Part shown: positions 6,674 to 8,980 of the stretch, piece by piece | Numbering within the stretch: position 1 is the first letter of the stretch | How the letters are laid out: each line of letters begins with the position of its first letter | NCBI GenBank assembly: GCA_934434905.1 | Contig: CAKSAI010000113.1 | Location: forward strand, 1 to 8,980 | Direction of reading: 5' to 3' | Length of the DNA stretch: 8,980 nucleotides | DNA from: an uncultured Lachnospiraceae bacterium | GTDB lineage: Bacteria > Bacillota > Clostridia > Lachnospirales > Lachnospiraceae | Translations under genes and position numbers: made by a program | Notes under the pieces: model-generated | The model's input: only the letters and a program-made list of their open reading frames with translations | Told to the model about the DNA's origin: nothing | The model's database searches: none

Positions 6674-6702
6674 ATTGTAGCATATGTCAATTATATATGC
6701 AA
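6674..6702 (-). promoter_or_regulatory. rpmE promoter, sigma-A type
   Basis: On the minus strand TTGCAT (6697-6702) is followed by a 17-bp spacer and TACAAT (6674-6679), which is preceded by TGC as in an extended -10. The -35 matches consensus at 4 of 6 and the -10 at 5 of 6 positions. It lies between the rho stop and rpmE and predicts a leader of about 75 nt. Confidence 0.72.
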
Positions 6703-6716
6703 GTTTTTTTTAAAAT

Positions 6717-8657
6717 TTAATATAACTTTGTCTTTTTTATCATCTGAACGAACTCCCGGTTGTTCTTGGTACGGACAAACATATTCAGGATATTCTCCAC
6801 TGCCTCGTCGGTCTTCATACCGTTGATGCCGCGGCGCATGATCTCCACTGCCTCCTGCTCCTCACGGTCAAGCAGCAGATCCTCTCTTCTGGTACCGGAC
6901 TTGGTAATGTCGATGGCCGGGAACACACGCTTCTCGGAAAGCTTGCGGTCCAGGATCAGTTCCATGTTACCGGTTCCCTTGAATTCCTCATAGATCACGT
7001 CGTCCATACGGCTTCCTGTTTCCACCAGAGCTGTTGCCAGGATAGTGATGCTGCCGCCCTCACGCATGTTACGTGCCGCACCGAAGAATCGTTTCGGCAT
7101 ATGAAGGGCTGCAGGATCGATACCACCGGACAGCGTACGTCCGCTGGGCGGAACGATCAGGTTATAGGCTCTTGCCAGACGGGTAATGCTGTCCAGAAGG
7201 ATCATGACATCTTTTCCATGCTCCACCAGACGTCTTGCACGTTCGATCACCATCTCCGAAACACGCTTGTGGTGCTCCGGCAGTTCATCAAAGGTGGAAT
7301 AGATCACCTCTACATTATCCCCTTCGATGGCCTCCTTGATGTCGGTAACCTCCTCCGGGCGCTCATCGATCAGCAGAATGATCAGGTGCATATCCGGATA
7401 GTTGCGGGTCACAGACTTTGCCACCTCCTTGAGCAATGTGGTCTTACCTGCCTTGGGCTGAGAAACAATCATACCTCTCTGTCCCTTACCGATGGGAGAT
7501 ACCAGATCCATGATACGCATGGCCGTCCCACTCTGATATGTCTCCAGGCGGATCCGCTCATTGGGGAAAATAGGCGTCAGATTCTCGAAGTTCGGACGCA
7601 GCTGCGCTTCCCTGGGGTGGAATCCGTTGATGGAGCGGATATATAAAAGGGCGCTGAACTTCTCCTGCATGGTCTTGATCCTTGTATTACCCACCACGAT
7701 ATCGCCGGTTTTCAGATTAAAGCGGCGGATCTGGGAAGGTGACACATAGACATCGTTATCCCCGGGCAGATAGTTGGCGCAGCGGATAAATCCATAGCCA
7801 TCCGGCATAACCTCCAGGATGCCGTTCGCCTCGATACCGCTGTCAAGCTCCGGATTCTCGATCTCAATCCCGTCCGGGGTGATGATCCTCTGCGGCGTAG
7901 GCGCTGCCTGGACATTCGCGGCTGTGGTGGCCGCGTTCTGACCTGCCTGGGGATCCGGCGTAGGCGCTGCAGACTGGGCTGCCCGTAGCTGCGGGCTCGT
8001 GGTAAACGGCTGCGCTGCTGCCCCTGCCTGGGATGTATTCTGCTCACCTGACTGATAAGCGGCTCCTGCTGTGCGGGCTGCTCCCGGCTGATAGCCATTG
8101 CGCACGCCCGGTCCCGGCTGATAGGATACACGCGGGCCGGACTGATGGGGTACATTTCCTGTCCGCACACTTGGGCTTGGCTGATAAGATGGACGCGAGC
8201 CGGACTGCGGGCGCGCTGCCCCTGCCTGATAGGTGCGGGGCTGACCGCTCCTCACTGCGTGATTGGTCTGATAGATGCGTGGCTGGCCGGTTCTCGTCGG
8301 CTGTTCCCCCTGGGCTGCACCGGGTGCCTGGGATGCACTTGATGCCTGTGCTGTACCCGATGCCTGCTCTCCCTCTGCGGCCTGCTCCGACTGTTCTTCT
8401 GTCTTCGGTCGGTTGTTCTGCTCCGACTGGCCTTCCAGAGCTGCTTCCGCTTTCTTACGTGTCCTTCTGGGCTTCTCTTCCTGTCCCTTCTGATGTACGT
8501 CAGTCTTTGGCGCCTCTTCCTTTGCCACACGCTCGTCCTCTTGCAGCATACGCTCAATCAACTCTGCCTTTCTTAAGCCAGTCACTCGTTTCAAGCCCCT
8601 GGCCTTTGCCAGATCCTTCAATGTTGCTAACGATAGACTCTCATACTTTTCTCTCAT
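6717..8657 (-). CDS. rho: Transcription termination factor Rho with long disordered insert
   Basis: Rho is the hexameric RNA-translocating ATPase that ends transcription of untranslated RNA. This protein is 646 residues, against 419 in E. coli. Domains in order: Rho_N helical domain (about 5-45, LSLATLKDLAKARGLK); a low-complexity segment (about 46-260); the cold-shock-type RNA-binding domain (about 275-345, GILEVMPDGYGFIRC); and the ATPase (about 360-635). The ATPase shows Walker A in QPKAGKTTLLKE (400-411), Walker B VMILLDS (484-490), the Q-loop GRTLSGGIDPAAL (507-519) and the R-loop TGSRMDDVIYEEFKGTGNME (547-566). I chose ATG 8657 because AGGAG lies 6 nt before it and Rho_N begins there; the open frame to 8750 has no ribosome binding site. 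The insert carries repeats (separate entry). No terminator separates rho from rpmE. Confidence 0.97.
   Translation of the reverse strand: MREKYESLSLATLKDLAKARGLKRVTGLRKAELIERMLQEDERVAKEEAPKTDVHQKGQEEKPRRTRKKAEAALEGQSEQNNRPKTEEQSEQAAEGEQASGTAQASSASQAPGAAQGEQPTRTGQPRIYQTNHAVRSGQPRTYQAGAARPQSGSRPSYQPSPSVRTGNVPHQSGPRVSYQPGPGVRNGYQPGAARTAGAAYQSGEQNTSQAGAAAQPFTTSPQLRAAQSAAPTPDPQAGQNAATTAANVQAAPTPQRIITPDGIEIENPELDSGIEANGILEVMPDGYGFIRCANYLPGDNDVYVSPSQIRRFNLKTGDIVVGNTRIKTMQEKFSALLYIRSINGFHPREAQLRPNFENLTPIFPNERIRLETYQSGTAMRIMDLVSPIGKGQRGMIVSQPKAGKTTLLKEVAKSVTRNYPDMHLIILLIDERPEEVTDIKEAIEGDNVEVIYSTFDELPEHHKRVSEMVIERARRLVEHGKDVMILLDSITRLARAYNLIVPPSGRTLSGGIDPAALHMPKRFFGAARNMREGGSITILATALVETGSRMDDVIYEEFKGTGNMELILDRKLSEKRVFPAIDITKSGTRREDLLLDREEQEAVEIMRRGINGMKTDEAVENILNMFVRTKNNREFVQMIKKTKLY
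8055..8288 (-). repeat. Degenerate repeats inside the Rho insert
   Basis: Codons 124-201 of rho encode imperfect repeats. Two 14-residue units begin GQPRIYQ (124) and GQPRTYQ (138). Two 21-residue units follow, GSRPSYQPSPSVRTGN... (153-173) and GPRVSYQPGPGVRNGY... (174-194). Tyr-Gln dipeptides recur at 129, 143, 158, 179, 189 and 201, with Arg, Gly and Pro between them. The pattern suggests repeat expansion within a disordered region. Confidence 0.7.
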
Positions 8658-8723
8658 TATTGACTCCTCTTTCTTTTTACTGATTTCTCGGCTACTGTTA
8701 CGGTAATTCATTCCTGGAAAACC

Positions 8724-8745
8724 TTGTCGGAAATGACAACGACAA
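8724..8745 (-). other. Hairpin in the rho 5' leader
   Basis: A perfect 6-bp inverted repeat (TTGTCG, 10-nt loop, CGACAA) lies in the ~97-nt predicted rho leader, about 65 nt before the start codon. Rho is autoregulated through its leader in some bacteria; a role for this hairpin here is inference. Confidence 0.35.
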
Positions 8746-8760
8746 ATCATCGATAATGTT

Positions 8761-8789
8761 ATTATACATCATAATTACAAAAATAGAAA
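8761..8789 (-). promoter_or_regulatory. Putative rho promoter
   Basis: On the minus strand a consensus TATAAT (8761-8766) sits 17 bp from a weak -35, TTTCTA (8784-8789, 3 of 6 matches). A-tracts lie just upstream of the -35 (the T-runs at 8793-8799, 8810-8818 and 8822-8828 of the plus strand) and could act as an UP element. A start near 8754 would leave a leader of about 97 nt. Confidence 0.55.
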
Positions 8790-8829
8790 GTATTTTTTTC
8801 GTGATTTCCTTTTTTTTTATATTTTTTTA

Positions 8830-8862
8830 TGCTATGATGTTATTCACAAGGAAAAAAAGGAG
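8830..8862 (+). promoter_or_regulatory. Putative promoter -10 and ribosome binding site of the malic enzyme gene
   Basis: TGCTATGAT (8830-8838) is an extended -10 with TATGAT at 8833-8838. The -35 position is only a T-run, so recognition would rest on the extended -10. The Shine-Dalgarno AAGGAG (8857-8862) is 8 nt before the ATG. The predicted leader is about 25 nt. Confidence 0.5.
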
Positions 8863-8870
8863 TTGCACAT

Positions 8871-8980
8871 ATGAACACAAGTGAAAAAGCCCTGTTTTTG
8901 CACAAAAAATGGAAAGGAAAACTGGAAACATGCGCCAAATCACCGGTAAAAAACCGGGAAGATCTCGCTCTGGCATACAC
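8871..8980 (+). CDS. Malic enzyme (oxaloacetate-decarboxylating malate dehydrogenase), N-terminal fragment
   Basis: Only the first 36 codons are in the window. The translation begins MNTSEKALFLHKKWKGKLET and ends with REDLALAY, running toward the family's conserved AYTPGVA. This layout (an EKALxLHxxWKGKLE start, then a xxxREDLxxAYTPGV segment about 30 residues in) is characteristic of the short bacterial malic enzymes, which convert malate to pyruvate and CO2 with NAD or NADP. Cofactor choice cannot be judged, so I give no symbol. The start is backed by AAGGAG 8 nt upstream. The gene is divergent from rho and shares its 213-bp intergenic region. Confidence 0.82.
   Translation, partial: MNTSEKALFLHKKWKGKLETCAKSPVKNREDLALAY

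Noticed and set aside
7101..7646. 181-residue open frame on the plus strand
   Set aside because: Antisense to the RNA-binding and ATPase region of rho, which is unmistakable; no family features and no ribosome binding site.
8033..8683. 216-residue open frame on the plus strand
   Set aside because: Antisense to the repetitive GC-rich insert of rho; its Leu/Pro/Ala-rich content mirrors the repeat codons.
8658..8750. Upstream in-frame start for rho, adding 31 residues
   Set aside because: No Shine-Dalgarno precedes it, it would start almost at the predicted transcription start, and the extra residues are not Rho-like. ATG 8657 has AGGAG and begins at the Rho_N domain.

Overview
This is a core-genome window from a low-GC-phylum Gram-positive anaerobe. 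I infer Clostridia, most likely Lachnospiraceae-like. The grounds are the gene order rho, rpmE, DUF1385 (yqhQ), prmC, prfA, the Clostridia-type Lgt and PepF sequences, and strong AAGGAGG-type ribosome binding sites. I cannot name the genus. All genes but the last are on the minus strand, so transcription runs right to left. I see no phage genes, transposase, CRISPR array, tRNA or rRNA.

Layout in transcription order. From a divergent promoter region (about 8670-8870) rho runs leftward; a malic enzyme gene runs rightward and is cut by the window end. After rho comes rpmE (ribosomal protein L31), with its own well-formed promoter, a leader with two hairpins and a clear intrinsic terminator at 6293-6330. 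Next is a 164-bp intergenic element (6123-6286) that folds on paper into a closing stem with three hairpin arms. It is followed by a tight operon: yqhQ (DUF1385 membrane protein), prmC (release factor methyltransferase), prfA (release factor 1), lgt (prolipoprotein diacylglyceryl transferase) and a YdcF/DUF218 membrane protein. A second, partial copy of the intergenic element (1622-1662) sits just past the YdcF stop. The window ends inside pepF, an M3-family oligoendopeptidase.

How the genes fit together. rho, rpmE, prmC and prfA all serve the end of gene expression: transcription termination, the ribosome, and methylation of the GGQ glutamine of RF1 by PrmC. The start and stop codons of yqhQ/prmC and prmC/prfA overlap, so the methyltransferase is probably translationally coupled to its substrate. 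lgt, the YdcF protein and yqhQ act at the membrane or envelope.

No complete new multi-gene system is visible. The signals most worth a second look are non-coding or low-complexity: the four-way-junction intergenic element and its diverged second copy with transition-only differences; a hairpin lying exactly between the pepF Shine-Dalgarno and its ATG; a roughly 215-residue Q/A/G/Y/R-rich disordered insert with internal repeats in Rho; and a structured leader on rpmE.
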